From Bacteroidota bacterium (lineage in GTDB: Bacteria; Bacteroidota; Bacteroidia; Cytophagales; Cyclobacteriaceae), in assembly GCA_018267275.1 (NCBI GenBank), contig JAFDYV010000004.1:124001-188000 (forward strand): DNA of 64,000 bases. Reading direction: 5' to 3'. Position numbers and translations under genes: made by a program. A model generated the notes under the pieces. It saw nothing but the letters and a program-made list of their open reading frames with translations. It ran no database searches and was not told the origin of the DNA. Below are positions 50,815 through 60,628 of the stretch, in pieces. How positions within the stretch are numbered: the stretch's first letter is position 1; the number at the start of each line of letters is the position of its first letter.

Positions 50815-52155
50815 TCAATCCCGGTTAAACGACATCCGTTCTCCCATTTTTGACTCGTTAAATTTCCCCTCTGCATACGCCAAATGACCCGAAATCCATG
50901 TATGCGAAACGGCTGCATGAAAGGTTTGACCCTCAAAAGGTGACCATCCACACTTGGCCAAAATGTTTTCCTTCTTCACCGTCCATGGCTGGCTCGGGTT
51001 CACGAGCACGAGGTCGGCATAATACCCCTCGCGGATGAAGCCACGCCTATCAATTTGAAAAAGAATGGCCACGTTATGGCTCATTTTCTGCACAACTTGC
51101 TCTAGTGTAATCTTTCCTTGCTGCTGCATTTCCAACATCGCTACGATGCTATGTTGAACCAACGGCCCGCCCGAAGGTGCCTGAAAATAACCCTGTTGCT
51201 TTTCTTCTATCGTATGTGGAGCATGATCGGTAGCAATCACATCGATGCGGTTGTCCAACAAGGCTTTCAATATTTCTGATTGGTCACTTGCTTTTTTGAT
51301 GGCAGGGTTCCACTTGATGTTCATGCCTAATCGGGCATAGTCTGCATCATTGAACCACAGATGGTGGATGCATGCCTCTGCAGTAATTTTTTTCTTCTCC
51401 AGCGGCAGCGCATTATCAAACAGCTGAGTTTCTTTGGCGGTTGAAATATGTAGTATGTGTAAACGCGTGCCGTGCTTCTTCGCCAAACCAATTGCAAATG
51501 ATGACGACTTATAACATGCGTCTTCATTCCGAATCAAAGGATGATACGCTACGGGACAGTTGTCTCCGTACTTTTCTTTGTAGTCAGCCAGATTTTTCCG
51601 AATGGTAGGTTCATCTTCGCAATGCGTGGCGATAATAGATGGGAACCTCGAAAAAATCGATTCTAAAACTTTCGGGTCATCTACCAATAAATTACCGGTA
51701 GACGAGCCCATGAATATTTTTAACCCACACACCGATTTGATGTCCGTCTTTAGTACTTCTTCCAGGTTATCGTTCGAAGTGCCCATGAAAAAGGAATAGT
51801 TCGCGAGCGAATCGCGCGAGGCAATTTGATATTTATCTGCCAACAAAGACTGTGTGAAGGCGGGTGGGTTGGTATTCGGCATTTCCATAAAACTAGTAAC
51901 GCCACCTGCCACAGCGGCCCGCGATTCAGTATAGATGGTACCTTTATGCGTCAGCCCGGGTTCACGAAAGTGCACTTGGTCATCAATGGCACCGGGCAAC
52001 AGCCAATGACCCCGCGCATCCACTACTTGAGAAACATTTTGGTTTTGCAGGTCACCACCTACTTTTTCAATAAATGAACCTTTAATGAGCACATCGCCTT
52101 CAAAGACCTTGCCTTCGTTGACTATTTTTGCATTCGTGATTAAGGTAGACTTCAT
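50815..52155 (-). CDS. pyrC: Dihydroorotase (type I, amidohydrolase)
   Basis: 446 residues. Third step of pyrimidine synthesis: ring closure of carbamoyl aspartate. AIDDQVHFREPGLTHKG near 54-70 is the metal and substrate motif, MEMPNTNPP near 92, and IDVIATDHAPHTIEEK near 302 has the catalytic Asp. In the usual DxHxH motif the first His is Gln here (DQVH); this form is common in Bacteroidota as far as I recall. The start is 26 nt from the divergent helicase gene. Confidence 0.93.
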   Translation of the reverse strand: MKSTLITNAKIVNEGKVFEGDVLIKGSFIEKVGGDLQNQNVSQVVDARGHWLLPGAIDDQVHFREPGLTHKGTIYTESRAAVAGGVTSFMEMPNTNPPAFTQSLLADKYQIASRDSLANYSFFMGTSNDNLEEVLKTDIKSVCGLKIFMGSSTGNLLVDDPKVLESIFSRFPSIIATHCEDEPTIRKNLADYKEKYGDNCPVAYHPLIRNEDACYKSSSFAIGLAKKHGTRLHILHISTAKETQLFDNALPLEKKKITAEACIHHLWFNDADYARLGMNIKWNPAIKKASDQSEILKALLDNRIDVIATDHAPHTIEEKQQGYFQAPSGGPLVQHSIVAMLEMQQQGKITLEQVVQKMSHNVAILFQIDRRGFIREGYYADLVLVNPSQPWTVKKENILAKCGWSPFEGQTFHAAVSHTWISGHLAYAEGKFNESKMGERMSFNRD

Positions 52156-52181
52156 TACCTTGTAAAGATAAAGCGATACCC

Positions 52182-53417
52182 ATGCAATGGCAAGACTTCA
52201 AACTGAATAAACAATTGCTCGATGCCGTAGCCGAAGCGGGGTTCGAATCGCCAACCGAAGTACAGCAAAAGTGCATACCATTGGTTATGGGAGGCCAGCA
52301 AATCATTGGCATTGCGCAAACAGGCACGGGCAAAACCGCGGCCTACTTGCTTCCTATTTTAATGAAAACAAAATTTGCTCAAGGGCAAGATCCGCGCGTT
52401 TTGATTTTGGTGCCCACCAAAGAATTGGTAGTGCAGGTTGCAACGCACACCTCAACGCTGGCCAAGTATACAGACCTGCGCATTGTTTCGATCTATGGTG
52501 GTATTGGTCCTAAATCACAGATTGAAAACATTCAGAATGGTGTTGACATTCTCATCGCTACGCCCGGACGATTTATGGAACTGTACCTCCGCAAAGAAAT
52601 CATCACCAAACAAATCAAAACCCTGGTGCTGGACGAGGCCGACCGTATGATGGATATGGGATTCATGCCGCAGCTGCGGAAGATATTTGAAGTGATTCCG
52701 AACAAGCGTCAAAATCTACTCTTTTCAGCCACCTATCCCGTAAAGGTAGAGCGCTTGGCAGAAGAGTTTATTGAGTTCCCCGTTCGTGTGGAGGTGACGC
52801 CACAAGCTACCGTGGCAAAAAAGGTGGAGCAAGAACTATATCACATACCCAACCTGCGCACCAAAATCAATTTCTTGGAGAGACTTTTAATCGATCAGAT
52901 AGAATTTTCGCGCGTGATGATTTTTACGCGCACGAAAGAGGTTGCCGATAACATTTTCAAATACCTCGACCGAAAGGGTATGGGGCCAGTGAAAGTGGTT
53001 CATTCCAATAAAGGGCAGAACACGCGCATCAATTCGATGAACGAATTTAAGGAGGGGAACCTTAGAATACTCGTTGCCACCGATGTGGCTTCGCGGGGAA
53101 TTGATGTTGTGAATGTATCACATGTAATCAACTTTGATGTTCCGATTGTGTACGAAGATTACGTGCACCGAATCGGCCGAACGGGCCGCGCGTTTCAAAG
53201 CGGCAAAGCCATTACGTTTGCTACGAAAGCTGAAACGTATCACATCAAGCAAATTGAAAAAATCATTCGCGAGCAAATTCCTGTAAAAGAATTGCCGGCC
53301 GATATTGAAATAGCAGAAACGCCATTTGAAGAAAAACAAGAAATGGCACGAGAAATAGACCGCCAGCGCAAACGCGAAGACCCCGAATACAAAGGGGCTT
53401 TTCATGAACGCAAGTAA
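52182..53417 (+). CDS. DEAD-box RNA helicase
   Basis: 411 residues. Q motif GFESPTEVQQKCIP near 21, motif I AQTGTGKTAA near 45, Ia PTKELV near 76, II DEAD near 153, III SAT near 184, V TDVASRGIDV near 297 and VI HRIGRTGR near 327. A short C-terminal tail (to KGAFHERK) has no extra RNA-binding domain. RhlE-like in size. An octamer array starts in its stop codon. Confidence 0.95.
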   Translation: MQWQDFKLNKQLLDAVAEAGFESPTEVQQKCIPLVMGGQQIIGIAQTGTGKTAAYLLPILMKTKFAQGQDPRVLILVPTKELVVQVATHTSTLAKYTDLRIVSIYGGIGPKSQIENIQNGVDILIATPGRFMELYLRKEIITKQIKTLVLDEADRMMDMGFMPQLRKIFEVIPNKRQNLLFSATYPVKVERLAEEFIEFPVRVEVTPQATVAKKVEQELYHIPNLRTKINFLERLLIDQIEFSRVMIFTRTKEVADNIFKYLDRKGMGPVKVVHSNKGQNTRINSMNEFKEGNLRILVATDVASRGIDVVNVSHVINFDVPIVYEDYVHRIGRTGRAFQSGKAITFATKAETYHIKQIEKIIREQIPVKELPADIEIAETPFEEKQEMAREIDRQRKREDPEYKGAFHERK

Positions 53418-53494
53418 TTCGATGATTCGTTGATTTATTGATTCGATGACTTCCATCACCGAATTAAACTCATCACCGAATTAGTAAATCAACT
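53417..53494. repeat. Octamer array filling the helicase-rho gap
   Basis: Left four 8-bp units from 53417: ATTCGATG, ATTCGTTG, ATTTATTG, ATTCGATG. Right part from 53454: CATCACCG, AATTAAAC, then T, CATCACCG, AATTAGTA, AATCAACT. CATCACCGAAT is close to the reverse complement of ATTCGATGA. It begins on the last base of the helicase stop and ends in the rho stop (53493-53495), so it fills the whole convergent gap. Confidence 0.75.
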
Positions 53495-55067
53495 ACCCAT
53501 TCATCGAAATCAAGAACTCTTCGTTGTTGCGTGTGCCCTTCATTTTAGATTGTAGGAATTCCATCGCCTCAACGGAATTCATATCGGCCATGAACTTGCG
53601 CAATATCCATACGCGTTGAAGTTCTTCCTCTTTCATCAACAAATCTTCGCGTCTCGTTCCCGAGGCAGGCACGTCAATCGCAGGATAAACCCTGCGGTTA
53701 GAAAGCTTGCGGTCGAGCTGCAATTCCATATTACCCGTTCCTTTAAATTCTTCGAAGATTACTTCATCCATCTTCGAGCCGGTATCAATCAATGCGGTGG
53801 CAATAATAGTGAGCGAGCCACCATTCTCTATTTTGCGGGCTGCTCCAAAGAAACGCTTAGGCTTGTGCAGCGCGTTCGCATCCACACCACCGGATAATAT
53901 CTTACCCGATGAAGGTACCACCGTATTGTAAGCACGCGCCAAGCGGGTAATAGAATCCAATAGAATCACTACATCGTGGCCACACTCAGTCATGCGTTTT
54001 GCTTTTTCCAAAACGATGGAAGCAACCTTTACGTGGCGCTCAGCTTGCTCGTCAAACGTAGAAGCAATTACTTCTGCCCTTACGCTGCGCGCCATGTCTG
54101 TAACTTCTTCAGGACGTTCGTCAATCAAAAGCACAATCAAATAAACTTCCGGATGGTTCTCGGCAATAGCGTTTGCGATGTTCTTCAGCAACACTGTTTT
54201 ACCGGTTTTGGGTTGCGCCACAATCATGCCGCGTTGGCCTTTGCCAATGGGCGAAAACAAATCCAAAATACGCGTAGACATGTTGTCTGGCGTAGTGCTC
54301 AACTTTAGCTTCTGTTCAGGGAAAAGTGGAGTCAAATATTCAAACGCCACACGGTCGCGGATCTCTTCGGTTGTTTTGCCGTTCACGCTGTCTACCTTCA
54401 ACAGCGCAAAGTATTTCTCGCCTTCCTTAGGTGGACGAATTTGGCCTTTCACCGTATCGCCTACTTTCAAGCCAAACAATTTGATTTGCGAGGGCGAAAC
54501 ATAGATATCATCGGGGCTGGCCAAGTAATTATAATCGGACGAGCGCAGGAAGCCGTAGCCATCTTGCATGATTTCCAACACACCTTCGTTGGAGACGACA
54601 CCATCAAAGTCTTTCACCAGGTTTTCGCGTCTTTGTTGTTGCGGCTGCTGGTTTTGATTGGGCTGCTGGTTCTGGTTTTGCGTTTGGGGCAGCGGCTGCT
54701 CTTGGTTTTCAATCCGTGTAGGTTGCTCTTCCGCGGCAGGAGTATCTTCAAACTTGGTGACGTTACTGTCCACCTCAAAATCCAAATCTTTGATTAATTC
54801 TTCGCTGGACTTTTCAGAAGGAGCTGGCTCCGGAGTGCTGGACGAAGTGGTCGGTGGAGCCACATTCTCGCGCCTGCGCGGGCGCATTTTGCGCTCGGGT
54901 GCTTCGCCTTCTTTTTTCTTTGGCTGTTCGCCCGTCACAGCTTGCTTATCAAGAATTTTGTAGACTAAGTCTTCTTTGCCCAATTTTTTGGCGTTGATGC
55001 CCATGCCTTCGGCAATTTCTTTTAGCTCAGAAATGAGCATGACATTGAGAGTGTCAATTGTGTACAT
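53493..55067 (-). CDS. rho: Transcription termination factor Rho
   Basis: 524 residues, about 100 more than E. coli Rho. N-terminal Rho_N helices ([18 protein letters not shown]), then a long disordered insert at about 50-150, basic then rich in Gln/Asn/Pro ([17 protein letters not shown]). The RNA-binding cold-shock fold starts near 160 ([20 protein letters not shown]). Walker A is [16 protein letters not shown] near 273, Walker B region [15 protein letters not shown] near 366, R-loop and Q-loop are present. Such inserts are a known feature of Bacteroidota Rho. Confidence 0.97.
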   Translation of the reverse strand: MYTIDTLNVMLISELKEIAEGMGINAKKLGKEDLVYKILDKQAVTGEQPKKKEGEAPERKMRPRRRENVAPPTTSSSTPEPAPSEKSSEELIKDLDFEVDSNVTKFEDTPAAEEQPTRIENQEQPLPQTQNQNQQPNQNQQPQQQRRENLVKDFDGVVSNEGVLEIMQDGYGFLRSSDYNYLASPDDIYVSPSQIKLFGLKVGDTVKGQIRPPKEGEKYFALLKVDSVNGKTTEEIRDRVAFEYLTPLFPEQKLKLSTTPDNMSTRILDLFSPIGKGQRGMIVAQPKTGKTVLLKNIANAIAENHPEVYLIVLLIDERPEEVTDMARSVRAEVIASTFDEQAERHVKVASIVLEKAKRMTECGHDVVILLDSITRLARAYNTVVPSSGKILSGGVDANALHKPKRFFGAARKIENGGSLTIIATALIDTGSKMDEVIFEEFKGTGNMELQLDRKLSNRRVYPAIDVPASGTRREDLLMKEEELQRVWILRKFMADMNSVEAMEFLQSKMKGTRNNEEFLISMNG

Positions 55068-55269
55068 GTAATGAATGAATAGATGGGTTAATTAAAAAAA
55101 TTATGGTTTTAGTAGGAGCTGGTAACAGCCAAAATCAAGAACATTCAGGAACCAAGTCGATAAAACAGAAAATTGAATTTATTGAATTGATGGCCGATGT
55201 GGCCAGATTGATGGTGCAAGTATAATGCAAAATTTGAATAGTATCAAACACACGGCCGAAATTATTGGC

Positions 55270-55277
55270 TATTTTTG
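55270..55277 (+). promoter_or_regulatory. Candidate -7 box of serS
   Basis: TATTTTTG is a full match to TAnnTTTG, 21 nt before the serS ATG. The rest of 55068-55269 between rho and serS contains no gene or clear repeat that I can support. Confidence 0.5.
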
Positions 55278-55298
55278 ACGCCCTAAAAGAATACAAAC

Positions 55299-56573
55299 AT
55301 GTTGCAGTTGCAGGTTTTAAGAGACAATACCAAAGCAGTTTTGGAAGGTTTGGCCAAGCGCAATTTGAAAGAGGCTGAAGAATGGGTGAACAAAGCCTTG
55401 GAACTGGACAAACAAAAGCGCGCCTTGCAAACCGATACACAAGAGCGCGAAACCAAGTTGAATGCTGACTCCAAAAAGATTGGCGAGCTAATGAAAAGCG
55501 GCAAAGCCGAAGAAGCAAGTTCTTTGCGCAGCCTGGTTGCACAAGAAAAGGAAGTTATCAAAGCGAATGCTAACCGATTGGAAACGGTTGACAAAGAATT
55601 GACGCAGGTATTGTACAAGTTGCCAAACGTGCCCGCAGAGCGCGTGCCCGCAGGCAAAACACCCGAAGACAACAAGGTAGAGCATACGTGGGGAACAGTA
55701 CCCAAGCTGCCTGACGGTGCATTGCCCCACTGGGAGCTCATCAAAAAATATGACATCATTGACTTTGAGTTAGGCGTAAAAATTTCTGGCGCGGGCTTCC
55801 CTGTTTACAAAGGCAAGGGCGCCAAACTGCAACGTGCACTCATCAACTTCTTTTTAAGCGAAGCCGAAAAAGCGGGCTACATCGAAATGCAACCGCCTAT
55901 TGTGGTGAATGAAGACTCCGGCTACGGCACGGGTCAACTGCCCGATAAAGAAGGCCAAATGTATTTTGTAAATGCTGATGGCCTGTATTTGATACCCACA
56001 GCCGAAGTGCCTATCACCAACCTTTACCGCGATGTGATTCTAACCGAAGCACAGTTGCCGGTAAAAAATGTAGGCTATACACCTTGCTTCCGCAGAGAGG
56101 CGGGCAGCTGGGGGGCGCACGTACGCGGACTGAACCGCTTGCACCAATTCGACAAAGTAGAAATAGTGCAAATAACGAAGCCCGAAGATTCCTATAAAAC
56201 GTTGGAGGATATGTGCCAGCACGTGCAAGGGTTACTAGAAAAATTAGAGTTGCCCTATCGAAAACTATTATTGTGCGGTGGCGACATGGGCTTTAACTCA
56301 GCGCTGACTTTCGATATGGAGGTGTTTTCTGCTGCTCAGCAGCGCTGGCTAGAAGTGAGCTCTGTGAGCAACTTTGAAACCTATCAGGCCAACCGCCTGA
56401 AGTTGCGTTACAAAAACAAAGAAGGCAAAACACAATTGTTGCATACACTCAACGGCAGTGCATTGGCGCTTCCGCGGATCGTAGCGGCCATTTTGGAGAA
56501 CAACCAAACACCTGAAGGAATTAGGATTCCAAAAGTGTTGGTGCCGTTTACGGGATTTGAAAAGATTGGGTAG
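55299..56573 (+). CDS. serS: Seryl-tRNA synthetase
   Basis: 424 residues, class II. N-terminal antiparallel coiled coil (about 30-105) that holds the tRNA long arm, then the catalytic core: motif 2 FRREAGSWGAHVRGLNRLHQF near 265 and motif 3 LNGSALALPRIVAAILEN near 387. The length is standard. A heptamer array begins 5 nt after its stop. Confidence 0.97.
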   Translation: MLQLQVLRDNTKAVLEGLAKRNLKEAEEWVNKALELDKQKRALQTDTQERETKLNADSKKIGELMKSGKAEEASSLRSLVAQEKEVIKANANRLETVDKELTQVLYKLPNVPAERVPAGKTPEDNKVEHTWGTVPKLPDGALPHWELIKKYDIIDFELGVKISGAGFPVYKGKGAKLQRALINFFLSEAEKAGYIEMQPPIVVNEDSGYGTGQLPDKEGQMYFVNADGLYLIPTAEVPITNLYRDVILTEAQLPVKNVGYTPCFRREAGSWGAHVRGLNRLHQFDKVEIVQITKPEDSYKTLEDMCQHVQGLLEKLELPYRKLLLCGGDMGFNSALTFDMEVFSAAQQRWLEVSSVSNFETYQANRLKLRYKNKEGKTQLLHTLNGSALALPRIVAAILENNQTPEGIRIPKVLVPFTGFEKIG

Positions 56574-56578
56574 ACATT

Positions 56579-56606
56579 GATACTAGATTCTGGATGCTGG
56601 ATAAAA
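56579..56606 (+). repeat. Left heptamer array of an inverted pair
   Basis: Four 7-bp units: GATACTA, GATTCTG, GATGCTG, GATAAAA, starting 5 nt after the serS stop. Its first 22 bases (56579-56600) match the reverse complement of 57078-57099 at 21 of 22 positions. Confidence 0.85.
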
Positions 56607-56651
56607 GTTAGCTCTAAGGTATTTAGACCAGTTGGAACAACGAAAAATAGA

Positions 56652-56954
56652 ATGAAAAGAACTGGGACTTATACTTTTGTCATGGAATTCCGAGGTGGGA
56701 CCTATTGTTCACAGCTAAAAGCAAGTGACATTGAACAAGCTCTTAACAAGTGGACAACTAGTTTGAAGAAAAACAGAGCTGACATCAAGTACTTGACCGT
56801 TGACAAATTGACCAAATTAAAAGAAGAAATAAGAAATGGAGAGCGACCCATTAAACTTAAAGGGCTCAAAAATATTTGGTTTACGCGCCTCCTGACAATG
56901 AGGGACACAGTATACCTTACTATTGTTAAGACAGACACAACACCGAACCGCTAG
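56652..56954 (+). CDS. Small orphan protein inside an inverted-repeat cassette
   Basis: 100 residues from the ATG at 56652 (MKRTGTYTFVMEFRGGTYCS). An upstream start at 56577 would read through the repeat array and is unlikely. It is basic, with a beta-rich start, a helix (ASDIEQALNKWTTSLKK) and a strand-rich end (TVYLTIVKTD). No signal peptide and no family recognised. It is much more A/T-rich than serS and sits between two inverted heptamer arrays. The stretch 56955-57077 after it has no gene. Confidence 0.6.
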   Translation: MKRTGTYTFVMEFRGGTYCSQLKASDIEQALNKWTTSLKKNRADIKYLTVDKLTKLKEEIRNGERPIKLKGLKNIWFTRLLTMRDTVYLTIVKTDTTPNR

Positions 56955-57077
56955 CAGAAATATTGCTGCAATGGTACCGTAACAAGTTGGCATATAGTTT
57001 TATCTTCGTCTCATGTTTCTTGGACAGCACGCGAATTCGGCAACGCTCCGCTACATCAAGATAAACGATACTAGCAA

Positions 57078-57105
57078 CCAGCATCCAGTATCTAGTATCC
57101 AGTTT
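57078..57105 (-). repeat. Right heptamer array of the inverted pair
   Basis: Four 7-bp units: CCAGCAT, CCAGTAT, CTAGTAT, CCAGTTT. The last bases overlap the stop codon of the leftward tspO-like gene (57104-57106). It is inverted relative to 56579-56606. Confidence 0.85.
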
Positions 57106-57865
57106 ATACCCGCTTTGCTTTAGACAAATCCATTAATCCTTTACCCGCCATCACCGCCAACACCACCGCAGCAACTCTTGCCGTATCAGCTATGAATTGA
57201 TACTCTGTGCCCACGCGTTTGCTATAAATGCCGAAGAAGGCCCAAATTAAAACAATCAAGAAAGCCGGCTCTTTGAATCGATAGGCAATAAACAATCCAA
57301 GCGTTGCAGCAATGCCAATCATCAGCACCGTCCAGATTTCTGGCGAGAGAAACCCACCGTCCCACTTCCAATCCAACAGCAAACAAGAAACATTTGCAAT
57401 GGTGGCCACGCAAATCCACGAGAGGTAAAACAAAAATGGAAGCTTCAAACAGATAAACTCACCAATACCTTTCATTGGCTGGCGTTGCAGCAGCAAAAAA
57501 ATCCGCGTCAGCGAAAACAGCAATAACAGCATGATGACCACCGATGCAAGCGTGAATAAATGATGCCACACCAAAATCCAACTGGCATTGGCCACGCACG
57601 AAAGCCAAAACCACATGGAGAGCTCGGTGAAATACAGCTCACGCTGCAACCAAAATTGGTAAATAGAAAAAGTAATCAGCAATAAATAAATGGCGCTCCA
57701 CACTGAAAACGTGAAACCCGCAGGCGTAAACAAACTTGGGTATAAATCTGAGATGGCGCCCGTACTCATGCCGTTGATGGGTAACGTGACTGCCAGCGTG
57801 TTGACTACAATTACAACTATCAGGCAAACTAAGTTAATCCAAGAAAATAGTTTAAGGCGTGTCAT
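57104..57865 (-). CDS. Tryptophan-rich TspO/MBR-like membrane protein
   Basis: 253 residues from the ATG at 57865 (MTRLKLFSWINLVCLIVV); a start at 57928 would add 21 basic residues. About seven helices, so longer than the 160-residue TspO. The TspO-like part has LFTPAGFTFSVWSAIYLLL near 46 and WLSCVANASWILVWHH near 81. Members bind porphyrins or act in light and redox signalling; the role of this long group is not established. The stop codon overlaps a heptamer array. Confidence 0.82.
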   Translation of the reverse strand: MTRLKLFSWINLVCLIVVIVVNTLAVTLPINGMSTGAISDLYPSLFTPAGFTFSVWSAIYLLLITFSIYQFWLQRELYFTELSMWFWLSCVANASWILVWHHLFTLASVVIMLLLLFSLTRIFLLLQRQPMKGIGEFICLKLPFLFYLSWICVATIANVSCLLLDWKWDGGFLSPEIWTVLMIGIAATLGLFIAYRFKEPAFLIVLIWAFFGIYSKRVGTEYQFIADTARVAAVVLAVMAGKGLMDLSKAKRV

Positions 57866-57959
57866 GTTAGCGAAGGTAGTCAAAAAAAGATACCGCTTGC
57901 GCACTTGGGGTTGGTTCGCGCACAACATTTTTCTACTTTAGAGAATTAATATTCCTGTC

Positions 57960-60086
57960 ATGAAAAAATTGATCATACTCGCTTTGGTGATTGCGGCCTG
58001 TTCGCAAGCCAAAAAATCAGAAGTATCAAAATACCCTGTTACTGAAAAAGGTAACGTGGTGGACACCCTCTTTGGTGTGCCAGTGGCGGACCCCTATCGC
58101 TGGCTAGAAAATGACACCGCACAACAAACAGCCAAATGGGTGGCAGCTCAAAACGAAGTAACCTTTGGCTATCTCAAAAACATCCCTTTCCGCGATGCTA
58201 TTCGAAAGAGATTGGATGAAGTGCAAAACTACGAGCGCCTCTCCGCTCCCTATCGCGAGGGCGACTATATCTACTATTCTAAAAACAGTGGCCTTCAAAA
58301 CCACAACGTGCAGTATCGCAAAAAAGGTGAAAATGGCGCAGAGGAAGTTTTCTTGGACCCAAACACTTTTTCGAAAGATGGCACAACGGCTTTAGGTGGA
58401 ATGTTCTTTAGCAAAGACGGTTCGCTGCTGACGATTTTGATTCAAGAAGGCGGCTCCGATTGGCGCAAGGCTGTAGTGATGAAAGCCGAAGACAAGTCGG
58501 TGATTGGGGATACGCTTATCAATCTGAAGTTTACCGGCATCGCATGGAAAGGCAACGAAGGTTTTTACTATAGCAGCTACGACAAACCCAAGGGTTCTGA
58601 GCTGTCTGCTAAAACACAATATCACAAAGTTTATTTCCATAAACTAGGCACCCCTCAATCTGCAGATGCCATGATTTTCGGTGGTGAGAAAACACCTAGA
58701 CGCTACATTGGCGCAGGGCTTACGGAAGACGAACGCTTCTTGATTATCTCGGCCGCTGTAAGCACCACTGGGAATGAATTGTATGTGCAAGACCTGAAAG
58801 ATCCGAAAGGAAAACTGGTGACGTTGGTGGGCAATTTTGACAACAACCATAACGTGATCGACAATGATGGCAGCCGATTGATTATTCAAACCAACTTAAA
58901 TGCACCCAACGACCGCATTGTGTCGGTTGATTTCTCAAAACCCACTGTTGAGAATTGGAAAGACATTGTACCGGAAACAGACAACGCCATGCAGGGCGTT
59001 TCAACTGCTAACAAGAAAATGTTTGTTAACTACCTGAAAGACGCCAGCACGTTGGTAAAACAATTTGACTACACCGGAAAGCTAGAACGCGATGTGGAGT
59101 TGCCTGGCATCGGCTCGGCTGGTGGATTTGGTGGCCGAGTAGATGAAAAAGAAGTGTACTACTCATTTACTTCTTTCACCACGCCTACGTCTATCTATAA
59201 GTACGACATCGCCAGTGGCAAATCAAGTTTATATGCGCAGCCCAAAGTTGATTTTGACCCAACCGCTTACGAAACGAAGCAAGTTTTCTACACCAGCAAA
59301 GACGGAACAAAAGTGCCGATGTTTATCGTGCACAAAAAAGGTTTGCAGCTCAATGGCAAGAACCCTACCTGGCTCTATGCTTACGGTGGTTTTGGTGCCA
59401 GCCTCACACCCGCCTTTAGTACTTCGCGTATTGTGTGGTTAGAAAATGGCGGGGTGTTTGCCCAACCCAACCTGCGCGGTGGTGGCGAGTATGGCGAAAA
59501 GTGGCACGATGCCGGGCGGCAAATGAACAAGCAAAATGTGTTTGACGATTTCATTGCTGCGGGTGAATACCTGATCAAAGAAAAATACACATCAAACAAT
59601 CATTTGGCCATTGTGGGCGGCTCTAACGGTGGCCTTCTGGTTGGGGCAACCATGACACAGCGCCCCGACTTGGCAAAAGTGGCGTTGCCTGCTGTGGGTG
59701 TAATGGATATGCTGCGCTATCATAAGTTTACCGCTGGGGCGGGATGGGCCTACGACTACGGCACAGCCGATGACTCCAAAGAAATGATGGAGTACTTGAA
59801 AAAATATTCTCCCGTTCATGCTTTGAAACCTGGCACCAATTATCCGGCTACCCTAGTCACCACTGCAGACCATGACGACCGTGTGGTGCCTGCGCACTCA
59901 TTTAAGTTTGCGGCCACCTTGCAAGAGAGCAACGTGGGTGATAACCCTCAGTTGATTCGCATTGATACTAAGTCTGGCCATGGCTCATCCAATCTTTCAA
60001 AAGCATTGGATGCAACAGCTGACCAATTTGCGTTTACGTGGTACAATATGGGGGTGATTCCACCTTTGGTGAAGAAGAATATGTAA
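57960..60086 (+). CDS. Prolyl oligopeptidase (family S9A)
   Basis: 708 residues. Lipoprotein-like N-terminus (LVIAACSQAKK, Cys near 14). YPVTEKGNVVDTLFGVPVADPYRWLE near 26 opens the typical propeller cap (about 80-410). The alpha/beta-hydrolase domain holds the catalytic Ser in GGSNGGLLVGA near 553, Asp in DHDDRVVP near 640 and His in SGHGSSN near 672. It cuts short peptides after proline, here most likely in the periplasm or at the outer membrane. Confidence 0.95.
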   Translation: MKKLIILALVIAACSQAKKSEVSKYPVTEKGNVVDTLFGVPVADPYRWLENDTAQQTAKWVAAQNEVTFGYLKNIPFRDAIRKRLDEVQNYERLSAPYREGDYIYYSKNSGLQNHNVQYRKKGENGAEEVFLDPNTFSKDGTTALGGMFFSKDGSLLTILIQEGGSDWRKAVVMKAEDKSVIGDTLINLKFTGIAWKGNEGFYYSSYDKPKGSELSAKTQYHKVYFHKLGTPQSADAMIFGGEKTPRRYIGAGLTEDERFLIISAAVSTTGNELYVQDLKDPKGKLVTLVGNFDNNHNVIDNDGSRLIIQTNLNAPNDRIVSVDFSKPTVENWKDIVPETDNAMQGVSTANKKMFVNYLKDASTLVKQFDYTGKLERDVELPGIGSAGGFGGRVDEKEVYYSFTSFTTPTSIYKYDIASGKSSLYAQPKVDFDPTAYETKQVFYTSKDGTKVPMFIVHKKGLQLNGKNPTWLYAYGGFGASLTPAFSTSRIVWLENGGVFAQPNLRGGGEYGEKWHDAGRQMNKQNVFDDFIAAGEYLIKEKYTSNNHLAIVGGSNGGLLVGATMTQRPDLAKVALPAVGVMDMLRYHKFTAGAGWAYDYGTADDSKEMMEYLKKYSPVHALKPGTNYPATLVTTADHDDRVVPAHSFKFAATLQESNVGDNPQLIRIDTKSGHGSSNLSKALDATADQFAFTWYNMGVIPPLVKKNM

Positions 60087-60093
60087 ACAGTAC

Positions 60094-60621
60094 ATGTTCA
60101 TGAAAAACGTACCTATTCTCGCATTCATTTTAATTGCCCTTGGTTGCGCTAGCGGCCCACAAAAAAAGCGTGAGTATTCAGTTATTTTTGACAGCGCAAA
60201 GTTGCTGAATTCCGTCCAGCATGATAGTCTTCGCGCGATCATCTCAGAGCTTAAGCAGAATGTAGGGTCTCAAATAGGGGTAAATATTATTCCCTCTCTA
60301 CGTGGTCAAAATATTGATGAATATTCAATACAAGTAGCGGACCGTTTGGGATTGGGAAGAAAAAAATTCAATGATGGGATTCTTTTAACCATTGCGATAG
60401 AAGACCGAATGATGAGAATTGAAGTGGGAACAGGTTTGGAAAATATTGTCCGCGATGAAATTGCTTCAAGAATCAATAGGGAGGTGATGGCTCCGAAATT
60501 TAGAAAAGGAAACTACTGTTTAGGTATTTACAAAGGAATTGACAGCTTAAAAAGTTTAATCGAGTCTAATAAAGATAGAATAGGGGAAATCCCCGAACAC
60601 CGAAAGAAAAGATTAAACTAG
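60094..60621 (+). CDS. TPM-domain lipoprotein
   Basis: 175 residues from the ATG at 60094; a second ATG two codons on is equally possible. Lipobox IALGC near 19. TPM domain about 30-150: VIFDSAKLLNSVQHDSLRAI, NVGSQIGVNIIPSL, LGLGRKKFNDGILLTIA, RMMRIEVGTGLENIV. TPM domains occur in Psb32/YgcG-type proteins, and some have phosphatase activity. The usual C-terminal membrane helix and Gly-rich tail are absent. It starts 7 nt after the peptidase gene. Confidence 0.87.
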   Translation: MFMKNVPILAFILIALGCASGPQKKREYSVIFDSAKLLNSVQHDSLRAIISELKQNVGSQIGVNIIPSLRGQNIDEYSIQVADRLGLGRKKFNDGILLTIAIEDRMMRIEVGTGLENIVRDEIASRINREVMAPKFRKGNYCLGIYKGIDSLKSLIESNKDRIGEIPEHRKKRLN

Positions 60622-60628
60622 CTAGGAC

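Noticed and set aside
56579..57105. Insertion sequence
   Set aside because: The ends are inverted, but the single protein has no transposase motif and no target-site duplication is visible.
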